A stretch of 10,515 nucleotides of DNA from Alphaproteobacteria bacterium (GTDB lineage: Bacteria; Pseudomonadota; Alphaproteobacteria; UBA9219): positions 1-10,515 of the forward strand of contig JAGWKW010000034.1 in the NCBI GenBank assembly GCA_028865155.1. The letters are read 5' to 3'. The first letter of the stretch is position 1, and the number at the start of each line of letters is the position of its first letter. This document shows positions 1 through 6,079 of this stretch, piece by piece. A program made the translations under genes and the position numbers. Under the pieces are notes generated by a model that saw nothing but the letters and a program-made list of their open reading frames with translations, was not told the DNA's origin and ran no database searches.

Positions 1-229
1 GCACGCCGGGGATCGAGGAGAATTCATGCAGCACGCCTTCGACCTGGATCGAGGTGACGGCAGCACCCTGCAGCGACGACAAAAGGACGCGGCGCAGCGC
101 GTTGCCGAGCGTAAGGCCGAAGCCGCGTTCGAGCGGCTCGATGACCAGGGTGGCGACATTCGGGTTACCTTCGGAGCCATGAGCGCTCCTGGTCGGTTGA
201 ATCAGCGATTTCCAGTTTTTTTGCAGCAC
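1..229 (-). CDS. rpoA: RNA polymerase alpha subunit RpoA, N-terminal part (cut by window edge)
   Basis: The alpha subunit dimerises to nucleate assembly of RNA polymerase and contacts promoters and activators through its C-terminal domain. Only the first 76 codons are present; the rest lies beyond position 1. The translation begins [11 protein letters not shown] after the initiator and contains [20 protein letters not shown] (about residues 31-50), the highly conserved dimerisation and assembly segment of the alpha N-terminal domain, followed by [20 protein letters not shown]. The start is a GTG at 227-229, chosen because an AGGG Shine-Dalgarno element lies 7 nt upstream and the N-terminus matches other alphaproteobacterial RpoA proteins. 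A later ATG at 178-180 is in the wrong frame. The gene follows rpsK by 89 nt on the same strand and is presumably cotranscribed with rpsM and rpsK. The identification is secure; the exact start is slightly less so. Confidence 0.96.
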   Translation of the reverse strand, partial: MLQKNWKSLIQPTRSAHGSEGNPNVATLVIEPLERGFGLTLGNALRRVLLSSLQGAAVTSIQVEGVLHEFSSIPGV

Positions 230-280
230 GGGCAGACCCTTTCGGTTTTTCTTCTGTTCAACAAACTTGCATTGCCCTCA

Positions 281-297
281 GCCACGGCCAGCGTAGC
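281..297 (-). other. Small stem-loop in the rpsK-rpoA spacer
   Basis: In the mRNA sense (minus strand), GCTACG and CGTGGC can pair around a 5-nt loop, with six pairs including one G-U. It lies about 20 nt after the rpsK stop and 50 nt before the rpoA start. No U-tract follows it, so it is not a typical terminator. It might be a processing site, a stabiliser or chance. Confidence 0.3.
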
Positions 298-318
298 AAA
301 GGCAGTTCTCAATCTTTC

Positions 319-732
319 TTAGACGCGGCGGCGCTTGCGCGGGCGGCAGCCGTTATGCGGGATCGGCGTCACGTCGCGGATCGAGGTGATCGAAAAGCCG
401 ACCGCCTGCAAGGCGCGGAGCGCGGACTCACGGCCCGAACCGGGGCCTTTGACTTCGACTTCGAGCGTGCGCACGCCATGTTCGAGTGCCTTGCGGCCCG
501 CATCTTCGGCGGCCATCTGCGCGGCATAAGGCGTGGATTTACGCGAGCCCTTGAAGCCCATCAGGCCCGAAGACGACCAGGCGATGGTGTTGCCTTGCGC
601 ATCGGCCACCGTGACGACGGTGTTGTTGAAGCTGGCGTTCACATGGGCGACGCCGTTGACAATGTTCTTGCGCTCGCGGCGGCGGCGAACCGGCGATTTG
701 TCGGATTTCTTGGATTTGGATTCGGTTGCCAT
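319..732 (-). CDS. rpsK: 30S ribosomal protein S11
   Basis: S11 binds 16S rRNA in the platform of the small subunit and helps shape the E-site and mRNA exit region. The 137-residue product is close to the usual 125-135 for bacteria. It has a basic N-terminal tail ([19 protein letters not shown]), then the family core [40 protein letters not shown] and [16 protein letters not shown]. It ends in the diagnostic [18 protein letters not shown]. The start is an ATG with a GGAA element about 8 nt upstream. The gene sits 21 nt after rpsM on the same strand and is followed by rpoA, with no rpsD between, which is the alphaproteobacterial version of the alpha operon. No anomaly is seen. Confidence 0.98.
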   Translation of the reverse strand: MATESKSKKSDKSPVRRRRERKNIVNGVAHVNASFNNTVVTVADAQGNTIAWSSSGLMGFKGSRKSTPYAAQMAAEDAGRKALEHGVRTLEVEVKGPGSGRESALRALQAVGFSITSIRDVTPIPHNGCRPRKRRRV

Positions 733-753
733 AATGGTTTTTCCGTTCAGGGT

Positions 754-1131
754 TTATTTCTTGGCGATCTTCTTGCCGGCGATGGGCTTGGCTTTGCCTT
801 TGCGCGTACGCGCGTTGGTGTGCGTGCGCTGGCCACGGACCGGAAGGCCTTTGCGGTGGCGCAGGCCGCGATAGCAGCCGAGATCCATCAAACGCTTGAT
901 GTTCAGCGCGACTTCACGGCGCAGATCGCCTTCGACCTTGTAGTTCTTGTCGATGTCTTCGCGGATCTTGAGGATTTCGCCTTCGGTCAGGTCGTTGACG
1001 CGCTTGGTCGGTTCGATGCCGGTGCGGGCGCAGATTTCCAGCGAATTGGCCGATCCGATGCCATAGATATAGCGCAGGGCGATATGCACCTGCTTCGCCG
1101 TCGGTATGTTGACGCCTGCAATACGAGCCAC
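754..1131 (-). CDS. rpsM: 30S ribosomal protein S13
   Basis: S13 sits in the head of the small subunit and contacts the P-site tRNA and the intersubunit bridges to the large subunit. The 125-residue product starts (V)[18 protein letters not shown], has the helix-hairpin-helix-like region [14 protein letters not shown], and ends in the conserved basic segment [20 protein letters not shown] followed by [20 protein letters not shown]. The reading frame stays open for a further 68 codons upstream. I place the start at the GTG at 1129-1131 because it gives the exact family N-terminus and has GGGAG 6 nt upstream. It is the first gene of the visible ribosomal cluster and has its own promoter (1257-1284). 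Upstream lies a chemotaxis-like kinase rather than adk/secY, which is unusual. Confidence 0.97.
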   Translation of the reverse strand: MARIAGVNIPTAKQVHIALRYIYGIGSANSLEICARTGIEPTKRVNDLTEGEILKIREDIDKNYKVEGDLRREVALNIKRLMDLGCYRGLRHRKGLPVRGQRTHTNARTRKGKAKPIAGKKIAKK

Positions 1132-1162
1132 TTTGTTCTCCCAAGTTTTTCTGCCGCAAACA

Positions 1163-1183
1163 ACAAAAACGCCGCTTCGGCAC
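1163..1183 (-). promoter_or_regulatory. Hairpin plus U-rich run in the rpsM leader (possible attenuator)
   Basis: In the transcript, GUGCCG and CGGCGU can pair around AAG (four Watson-Crick pairs plus two G-U), immediately followed by UUUUGUUGUUU. This sits in the untranslated leader, some 30-40 nt before the rpsM start. It resembles a short intrinsic terminator, so it could attenuate the operon or fold as an autoregulatory element. The stem is short and the call is speculative. Confidence 0.3.
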
Positions 1184-1256
1184 GGCCAAAGGCCCGCGCC
1201 CAAACGGGTTTTTATTGAAAAAATCCCAGCCGCCGACCCCGGGGCTAAGGTGGCGC

Positions 1257-1284
1257 AGTATAGGGATTGACAAAGCAGAGTCAA
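1257..1284 (-). promoter_or_regulatory. Sigma70-type promoter for rpsM-rpsK-rpoA
   Basis: Read on the minus strand, TTGACT (1284-1279) and TATACT (1262-1257) are separated by 16 bp, each one mismatch from consensus. This is the best promoter-like pair in the window. Initiation about 7 nt downstream would give a leader of roughly 120 nt before rpsM. It lies between the kinase gene and rpsM, where a promoter is needed because the ribosomal genes have lost their usual upstream operon context. Confidence 0.75.
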
Positions 1285-1371
1285 GCAAGGAAGGGGCTTA
1301 AAATGGCCGCCTGGACGCAGCGCCCATGGCTGCACCCTAACAATCTGTTATACAAAGATATTATTGGCTGC

Positions 1372-1387
1372 AGGCGCTTTTTCGCCT
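1372..1387 (-). other. Hairpin just downstream of the CheA-like kinase gene
   Basis: AGGCG and CGCCT pair perfectly around a 6-nt loop, starting 17 nt after the kinase stop codon. No T-run follows in the minus-strand direction, so it is at best a weak or Rho-assisted terminator. The remaining bases between it and the rpsM promoter (1285-1371) show nothing else I can recognise. Confidence 0.3.
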
Positions 1388-1404
1388 TTGGCTATCTCCT
1401 ATCC

Positions 1405-3132
1405 TCATATCTGCAGGGTATAAGGCACCCGAATCTCGAACCTTGTGCCTTGGAACATTTCCGAAAATACCTCGATCGAGCCGCCCAGCTCCTTGACCTC
1501 GCGCTCGACCGCCTCCATGCCGACGCCGCGCCCCGACAGGTCGGTAACGGAATCCCGGGTCGAAAAGCCCCATGAGAAGATATTCTGGATTACGGCATGA
1601 TCGTCCTGCGCGCGCCACGCCCCGTTGGGATCCGAAGCGGCCAGCTTGGCGCGCACGCGCGCCGGGTCGATGCCGCCGCCATCGTCGGCGATCGAAATCA
1701 GCAGCCATTGCCGTTCGCCTTCGGCGGCATTTTCGATGTCAGTATGGATCATCACCTGCCCGGCAGGATCCTTGCCGCGCGCAAGCCTGGTGACGGCGGG
1801 TTCGATACCGTGGTCGATAATGTTGCGCGCGATGTGAGTCATCGAGAATAGCAGCGAGTGCAGCGTGCGCGTCAGAACAGGCGGGTTGGAGCCGGTATAG
1901 CGCACCGGCTTGATCTGCTTGCCGACGAATTCGGCCAGATCGGCGAGTTCGCGCTCGAACTGGCGCAGGCATTCCTGCACCGGAACCGCGACGATAAAGC
2001 GCAAGTAATGGTCGACGACATCGCGGCTGACGCCCGACACATTCATGACCAGCGCGAAGCTGTAAAGCGCATTTTCCTCGATCTCATGCATATTGCCGCG
2101 CTGATCGTAATCGACGCCGACAAGATCCTTGATATCTTCGAGCGCAGCCTTCAATTCGTCGCTGACGCGCTTGCGCCCCATCATCAGGACGTCGGTGAAT
2201 TGGGCGTCGGACGTGATGCTTTCGTCGCGCAATTGCGATTCCAGCGCGTGGATCGTATCGCCCAGACGGTTAAAATGGAAATGCTTGACCGCGGCCTTGA
2301 GCGTATGCAGCAGCCGCAACAGCGGCGCAGCGGTATCGCGCGTGACCGGCAACGCGGCTTCTTCGATAAAGCGCCGGATATGGGTGACGGTGGCGAGAAA
2401 CTGGTTGCGCTCCTGGAAGATGCGGCAGACCATGTCGGCATATTCCTGCCTCTGCCGCGCCAGCTCTTGCGCTTCGTATTCCTCGGTCTCGTCGGTGGCA
2501 ATCAGCACCACGCGCGCCAGAACGCCGGCCTTGGCATAGATCGGGCGGTAAACGAGCGTAATGCGCCGCCCTTCGCTATGCGCGAAAAGCTGGGGAAAAA
2601 AATTCACGACATCGTTGAAGCCGAGCGCATGATTGGGCATGAACAGAACATCGAGCCAGTCCTTGAAATCGTCGCGCCCTTCCTCGGGCACATGCAAAAC
2701 ATCCATAATGTGCTTGCCAGCGGGCTCGCTCTGCAGAAGATCGACGCAAGCCTGCGAATAACCCTTGCCGCAAATCCCGGAAGGCCCGAAAGATAGAAAC
2801 CCCTGACCGAGGCTGTTGACCAGAACCTCGTTCAGGCGGGCATGGTCGCTGACCAGCCGATGCACCTTGTAATTGAGGTAATACAAATATCCGATGCCGC
2901 AGAAAGCCGCGGCGCACAAAACGAAAAAGCTGCTTTTCTGGGTCACGGGCGTGAACCCGAACACCGGCAATGCGACCGCGAACAGCAAAGCAAGCACGAT
3001 CGCGGTGGTTCCAGCCATAGAGATATGGATGATATCGCCGCCGCTGTCTTCCTTGCCCGAAGCCGCGCGAACAGGCCCGGCGGCTGGTGCCGCTCCGGCA
3101 GGACGCGCGAAAAGGTCTATATCTTCAGGCAT
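1405..3132 (-). CDS. Membrane-anchored CheA-like histidine kinase with Hpt and ATPase modules, no CheW domain
   Basis: A 575-residue signalling kinase. After a short Ala/Pro-rich tail come two transmembrane helices (about 40-60 and 67-88), then a PAS-like region (about 100-215, 'NSLGQGFLSF' to 'LIATDE') and a helical linker. A four-helix Hpt-like bundle (about 229-337) carries His276 in LLHTLKAAVKHF, equivalent to the phosphorylated His of CheA P1. The C-terminal half matches the CheA catalytic module: AVPVQECLRQF (382-392), N-box MTHIARNIIDHGIE (Asn437), G1 DDGGGID (483-489), FSWGFST and G2 SGRGVGMEAV (533-542). The chain stops right after the ATPase domain (VPYTLQI), so the CheW-like P5 domain is absent. 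The start ATG at 3130-3132 lies 23 nt after the CheX stop, with AGGGG upstream. The frame continues further upstream, but only inside the CheX gene. It is the last gene of the CheY-CheX-kinase operon. The domain reading is firm; the signal and output are unknown. Confidence 0.88.
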   Translation of the reverse strand: MPEDIDLFARPAGAAPAAGPVRAASGKEDSGGDIIHISMAGTTAIVLALLFAVALPVFGFTPVTQKSSFFVLCAAAFCGIGYLYYLNYKVHRLVSDHARLNEVLVNSLGQGFLSFGPSGICGKGYSQACVDLLQSEPAGKHIMDVLHVPEEGRDDFKDWLDVLFMPNHALGFNDVVNFFPQLFAHSEGRRITLVYRPIYAKAGVLARVVLIATDETEEYEAQELARQRQEYADMVCRIFQERNQFLATVTHIRRFIEEAALPVTRDTAAPLLRLLHTLKAAVKHFHFNRLGDTIHALESQLRDESITSDAQFTDVLMMGRKRVSDELKAALEDIKDLVGVDYDQRGNMHEIEENALYSFALVMNVSGVSRDVVDHYLRFIVAVPVQECLRQFERELADLAEFVGKQIKPVRYTGSNPPVLTRTLHSLLFSMTHIARNIIDHGIEPAVTRLARGKDPAGQVMIHTDIENAAEGERQWLLISIADDGGGIDPARVRAKLAASDPNGAWRAQDDHAVIQNIFSWGFSTRDSVTDLSGRGVGMEAVEREVKELGGSIEVFSEMFQGTRFEIRVPYTLQI

Positions 3133-3155
3133 CGAACTTTCATTCCCCTTATTGA

Positions 3156-3674
3156 TCAGGACGCGGCTTTGCCGTTGTGCGTCGCCTGTTCGTGCAGGGC
3201 GACATAGACCTGGAACAGGCGCCCGTCGAGATGGAAAGGCACAATCATGTATTTGCCGCGATGGAACTGGCTGACGAAATGCCCTTTGCCGGTCACAACG
3301 CAGGGAATGCCAAGCTTGATTTGCAGCCCGCGCTGATTCAGTTCGTTCTTGACCTGGCCGAAGACCATATTGGTCAGCTCGCCAACCGCATCCGCCACCA
3401 TTTCGTGCGTGATCGCCACCGACGGCCCGACGATCTGCGGCAACAGGTCGCGCACAGTTTCGAACGTCACACACAGCATCATCGTGCCTTCAAGCCGCGA
3501 CTGCACTATGGCGATAATGCCCGACGTATCGCCCACCAACGACACCATGCCGTCGCCATATTCGGGCGGATCCGCCGTCACGTCGACATTGAATGTATCG
3601 CGCAAAGCCCGCGTCACGGCCAGGGAAATGTCCTTGGCCAATGCGTCGTTGAGGGCAAGATTGTTGAATGACAT
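3156..3674 (-). CDS. cheX: CheX-like chemotaxis phosphatase (CheC/CheX family)
   Basis: A 172-residue protein of the CheC/CheX/FliY family, whose characterised members speed dephosphorylation of CheY-P in the cytoplasm. The key stretch is EMVADAVGELTNMVFGQVKN (91-110). It contains the ExxN pair Glu99-Asn102 corresponding to the phosphatase signature of CheX, and the protein carries one such motif, as CheX does, rather than two as CheC does. A following beta-rich part (IKLGIPCVVTGKG, YMIVPFHLDGRLFQVYVAL) matches the family C-terminus. The start ATG at 3672-3674 has GGAG 7 nt upstream; an upstream in-frame extension would overlap the response-regulator gene. It lies 13 nt after the CheY-like gene and 23 nt before the kinase, so it is clearly cotranscribed. 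The partner is most likely the neighbouring response regulator. The family call is good; the activity is inferred. Confidence 0.85.
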   Translation of the reverse strand: MSFNNLALNDALAKDISLAVTRALRDTFNVDVTADPPEYGDGMVSLVGDTSGIIAIVQSRLEGTMMLCVTFETVRDLLPQIVGPSVAITHEMVADAVGELTNMVFGQVKNELNQRGLQIKLGIPCVVTGKGHFVSQFHRGKYMIVPFHLDGRLFQVYVALHEQATHNGKAAS

Positions 3675-3687
3675 GGAAACGCTCCGT

Positions 3688-4131
3688 TTAACCGAACATG
3701 CCGCCGGCGACCTGGCGCTTGCGTTTGAGCCATTCATTGATCTCGAACAGCTTCTTGCCGAGATCGGCGGGCGACACGGGCTTGACGATATAGGAGGTCG
3801 CGCCGGCCTTGATCGCTTTCATGATGTTCTGCTGCTCGGACTCGGCCGTCAGCATGACGAAGGCGGTGTCGGCATATTCGGGCTTGGCGCGGAAGTAGCT
3901 CAGCACCTCGAGTCCCGACACGGTCGGCATATTCCAGTCGAGGAAAACGACGTCGAACGGCTGGTTGGCCTCGCGCGATTTCTGCACGAGGTCGATGGCC
4001 TCGTTGCCGTCGGCCGCGGTCTGCACGTTGGTGACTTTCGCCTCCTGCAATGTATTACGGACGAACTGCCGGATCAGGAAATGATCGTCGGCGACAAGGA
4101 CTCTAAGCTTTGCAAGCTGACTCACGGCCAT
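3688..4131 (-). CDS. CheY-like single-domain response regulator
   Basis: A 147-residue receiver domain with no attached output domain. The phosphorylation site is intact: acidic pair Asp15-Asp16 (VLVADDHFLIRQFVRNTL), phosphoacceptor Asp65 in VVFLDWNMP, Thr95 in VMLTAE, Tyr114 at the CheY switch-tyrosine position, and Lys117 in YIVKPVS. A short basic tail (WLKRKRQVAGGMFG) follows helix 5. It is the first gene of the operon with CheX and the CheA-like kinase, which are its probable phosphatase and phosphodonor. The output may be protein-protein contact, for example with a flagellar motor or another enzyme. The start is uncertain: the ATG at 4129-4131 has AGGAG only 2 nt away, while the in-frame GTG at 4123-4125 is 8 nt from it and would remove two residues. 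Confidence 0.93.
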   Translation of the reverse strand: MAVSQLAKLRVLVADDHFLIRQFVRNTLQEAKVTNVQTAADGNEAIDLVQKSREANQPFDVVFLDWNMPTVSGLEVLSYFRAKPEYADTAFVMLTAESEQQNIMKAIKAGATSYIVKPVSPADLGKKLFEINEWLKRKRQVAGGMFG

Positions 4132-4144
4132 TTCTCCTCTTGTG

Positions 4145-4175
4145 GCCTTTCCGTTGGAAAGGCTGTCCGTTGGAA
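4145..4175 (-). promoter_or_regulatory. Hairpin with duplicated 10-mer just upstream of the response-regulator SD
   Basis: On the plus strand the 10-mer tccgttggaa occurs at 4150-4159 and again at 4166-4175. The proximal copy sits in a perfect 8-bp stem (4145-4152 with 4156-4163) closed by a 3-nt loop. In the mRNA this hairpin ends about 5 nt before the AGGAG ribosome-binding site, so it could influence translation or message stability. No U-run follows, so it is not a terminator. I saw no convincing -35/-10 pair in 4176-4278. Confidence 0.45.
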
Positions 4176-4270
4176 GGGGGCTAGTTCCGAAGGCGGGCGG
4201 GCTCGGATCTTCCTTACAGGTAAAGTTCTGTGATTCTTGGCATATAAACCTTGCCGCATGGTTAAAGGCC

Positions 4271-4309
4271 AAAAACAGGTTTTTTTAACGGCCGCGCGCA
4301 GTTAAAAAC
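4271..4309 (-). terminator. Terminator-like hairpin after the 2OG oxygenase gene
   Basis: Starting 4 nt after the oxygenase stop, TTTTTAAC pairs with GTTAAAAA, and the stem can continue past one mismatch through GC/GC to a GCGCG loop (4279-4309). A five-T run follows on the minus strand (4275-4271). The lower stem is A/U-rich, which is weaker than a classical intrinsic terminator. Its position separates the ELM1-oxygenase pair from the CheY operon. Confidence 0.4.
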
Positions 4310-4313
4310 GGTT

Positions 4314-4940
4314 TTAGGTGAATTTATTGTATTTCTTAACCAGCGCGCTCAGGCAGTGGCGCGCCTGCTCGCGCCAGACAACGCCTTGATTTGCAACCCA
4401 ATTCAACTGGATGGCGCGGCGGCGGCCTTCGAAACTTTCATGGCCGTGCCAGGCGTTGGGCTGGTTATGGAATGCAAGCAGCGTTCCCTGCATCGGCGGC
4501 ACTTCGGCAAATGCATCTTCCAGACTGTCAGATGAACGCAAAAGCCGCAACCGTCCGCCCGGCTGCTCCCACTTGCCGTTCATATATATGAGGACGGTAA
4601 TGAGCTTGGTCTTGCTGTCGGTATGGATTTTTCCGTCCGTGGCGCGGCATTGGCCGCGCACCGTGACCATGGTCGGGCGGCGCGATAGGTCGATGGCGAA
4701 TTTTTCACCCATCAGCGCAGTCATTTGGGGCCCACGAATTTCTTCCATGAAGCGGCGGAAACGCGGGCCATAGCTCAAGGACGGCAAAGGCACGCTGCCC
4801 GGCACTTGCACATCGGGGTAATCCGCCTCGATCGCCTCCATCGCTTCGGGCCGCACGAAGTTCGGCACGATCAAATAGGGAAAAGGTTCGCGCGTGACAG
4901 GTGCGGCGCGCAGGGCGCCAAGGTCGATGGTTTCGATCAT
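4314..4940 (-). CDS. 2-oxoglutarate/Fe(II)-dependent oxygenase family protein
   Basis: A 208-residue protein with the prolyl-4-hydroxylase-like 2OG oxygenase signature. It has the HxD metal pair His106-Asp108 in GKIHTDSKTK, the core strand ITVLIYMNGKWEQPGGRLRL, a distal metal His (His165 in NQPNAWHGHESF) and Arg175 about ten residues on, where these enzymes bind the 2OG carboxylate. Such enzymes couple 2OG decarboxylation to hydroxylation of a protein or small-molecule substrate, which cannot be told from sequence here. The N-terminal FPYLIVPNFVRPEAMEAI is the usual lead-in of the family. The start ATG at 4938-4940 is chosen by domain length and lacks an obvious SD; translation may be coupled to the ELM1-family gene, which stops 32 nt upstream on the same strand. 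All the metal and cosubstrate residues appear present. Confidence 0.85.
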   Translation of the reverse strand: MIETIDLGALRAAPVTREPFPYLIVPNFVRPEAMEAIEADYPDVQVPGSVPLPSLSYGPRFRRFMEEIRGPQMTALMGEKFAIDLSRRPTMVTVRGQCRATDGKIHTDSKTKLITVLIYMNGKWEQPGGRLRLLRSSDSLEDAFAEVPPMQGTLLAFHNQPNAWHGHESFEGRRRAIQLNWVANQGVVWREQARHCLSALVKKYNKFT

Positions 4941-4972
4941 GGGCGCAAGGATAGGAAAGGGAATGGAAGCGG

Positions 4973-5950
4973 TCAACGCTTTCCCATCATCTCCCTGACC
5001 CGGTCGGCCACGAGCCGCATATCGTCGAGCGGCACATAACCCCATGCCTCGATCTTGCCGGTAAAAGGCCGGGTCATGCCATCGTCACGCATCGCCTGAT
5101 GGAAACGGCGGAATTTGTCCGATCCCCCCGGAAGCTGGATGACCATGACCGGCTTGCCGGTCATGCAGGCTTCGGACACCATATTGACGCTGTCGCAGGT
5201 AACCAGCACCGCGTCCGCCAGTCCCAACATGCCGTAGTAAGGGTTCGCCCCCTGCCCGTCCCATATATAGGCGGGCTTACCGCGCAACGCGTCTTGCAGG
5301 ATGGCAAGATTTTCTGCGCCGGTGCGGCGCGAAGGCGTAATCATCAAGCTGCCGTCACGCCCGGCGATATCGGCGAGCTGCGCAGCGATAACCTTCATTT
5401 CGCGCGGCGTCAGGCTATAGACCGCATTGCTGCCGCCGATCAGGACGGCGATGCGCGGCGCGGGCAAAGCCGCAACCTGAGGCAGGAATTTTTCCGCCTC
5501 GCGCGCGAGCATATCCTTCGTCACGCGATGGAGCGACCCGCGTGTCGACATGACGTTGGCGCCGGTCAGCGTATCGTGGCGCGGAATGACGACGAGATCG
5601 AAGCGCGACGGATCGATGACCGGGTTTTGGATTTGCACGGTGAATGTGCCCTTGCCGCCATGGCGGCGCGACATGCGCCGCACATAAAGCGAAGCCGGAA
5701 CGCTGGCACGGCCTGTCGCGATCAGAAGATCGGGCCATGGCGGCGCGACAGGATCGCCTTGCGCGCTGAACGCATATCGGAGTCCATGACGCAAAAATGG
5801 GCTGAGCTGCTTCCATGGGCTGCGCAGCCGGACGCGCTTGACGACAGGTTTGAATCCCAATGCCTCGGCCAGTCCAAGACATTGATTTTCCATACCTGCC
5901 TTGCCGTCAGTGACGACCCAGCATGTGGGGAGCTGATTGGTGTTCGGCAT
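4973..5950 (-). CDS. ELM1-family (DUF1022) protein, GT-B-like
   Basis: A 325-residue member of the family named after plant ELM1, a mitochondrial-fission factor; bacterial members are common in Alphaproteobacteria and their role is not established. Visible signatures are WVVTDGKAGMENQCLGLAEA (11-30), PPWPDLLIATGRASVPASLY, VQIQNP, FDLVVIPRHD, AVLIGGSNAVYSL, MITPSRRTG (203-211), GLADAVLVTCDSVNMVSEAC (243-262) and TGKPVMVIQLPGGSDKFRRF. The C-terminal DSVNMVSEA plus GKPV pattern resembles the nucleotide-sugar-binding half of GT-B glycosyltransferases, so a sugar-transfer role is possible but unproven. No signal peptide or membrane segment is evident. The start ATG at 5948-5950 gives the full family N-terminus but has no clear SD. 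It is divergent from the Lrp gene and followed after 32 nt by the 2OG oxygenase, probably as one transcript. Confidence 0.85.
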   Translation of the reverse strand: MPNTNQLPTCWVVTDGKAGMENQCLGLAEALGFKPVVKRVRLRSPWKQLSPFLRHGLRYAFSAQGDPVAPPWPDLLIATGRASVPASLYVRRMSRRHGGKGTFTVQIQNPVIDPSRFDLVVIPRHDTLTGANVMSTRGSLHRVTKDMLAREAEKFLPQVAALPAPRIAVLIGGSNAVYSLTPREMKVIAAQLADIAGRDGSLMITPSRRTGAENLAILQDALRGKPAYIWDGQGANPYYGMLGLADAVLVTCDSVNMVSEACMTGKPVMVIQLPGGSDKFRRFHQAMRDDGMTRPFTGKIEAWGYVPLDDMRLVADRVREMMGKR

Positions 5951-5991
5951 GGGGCGTTCAAAGAAGTTAAGAAACGGTTCGCGGCGGCATC

Positions 5992-6021
5992 ATTAGTGGA
6001 TATTCCGGTTATGGAAGTCAA
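5992..6021 (-). promoter_or_regulatory. Candidate promoter for the ELM1-oxygenase pair
   Basis: On the minus strand, TTGACT (6021-6016) is followed after 18 bp by ACTAAT (5997-5992), about 40 nt before the ELM1-family start. The -35 element is one mismatch and the -10 two mismatches from consensus. It lies in the 129-nt divergent region shared with the Lrp-type regulator, a usual place for an Lrp family member to act, though I see no clear Lrp box. Confidence 0.35.
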
Positions 6022-6026
6022 ACAAG

Positions 6027-6054
6027 TTGTATGCTAATCGAACATTGTTAAAAT
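6027..6054 (+). promoter_or_regulatory. Candidate promoter for the Lrp/AsnC-type gene
   Basis: TTGTAT (6027-6032) and TAAAAT (6049-6054) are 16 bp apart, 25 nt before the start codon. The -10 is good and the -35 is poor (three of six). It is back to back with the candidate ELM1 promoter. Confidence 0.35.
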
Positions 6055-6079
6055 CCCGCATAACGATCTGAACGTTTCC

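Noticed and set aside
355..1218. A 287-codon plus-strand frame across rpsK and rpsM
   Set aside because: The antisense strand carries two certain ribosomal protein genes; the long frame is a by-product of their codon bias.
1132..1335. A 68-codon N-terminal extension of S13
   Set aside because: The family N-terminus begins exactly at the GTG at 1129-1131 with a good SD; the extension covers the promoter and leader.
1858..2796. A 312-codon plus-strand open frame antisense to the kinase gene
   Set aside because: It lies wholly opposite a gene with clear CheA motifs, shows no recognisable domain, and has the Arg/Ala/Asp/Gln-rich composition expected of an antisense shadow in GC-rich DNA.
3133..3474. 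A 114-codon N-terminal extension of the CheA-like kinase frame
   Set aside because: It overlaps the CheX coding sequence in another frame and reads as low-information sequence; the ATG at 3130-3132 with AGGGG upstream fits an operon spacing.
4250..4275. A possible sigma54 promoter (TGGC...GC) upstream of the CheY-like gene
   Set aside because: The spacing between the GG and GC elements is one base too long and the rest of the consensus is poor.
5099..6037. A 312-codon plus-strand frame antisense to the ELM1-family gene
   Set aside because: It has no domain and no SD, and the opposite strand encodes a complete, well-supported family protein.
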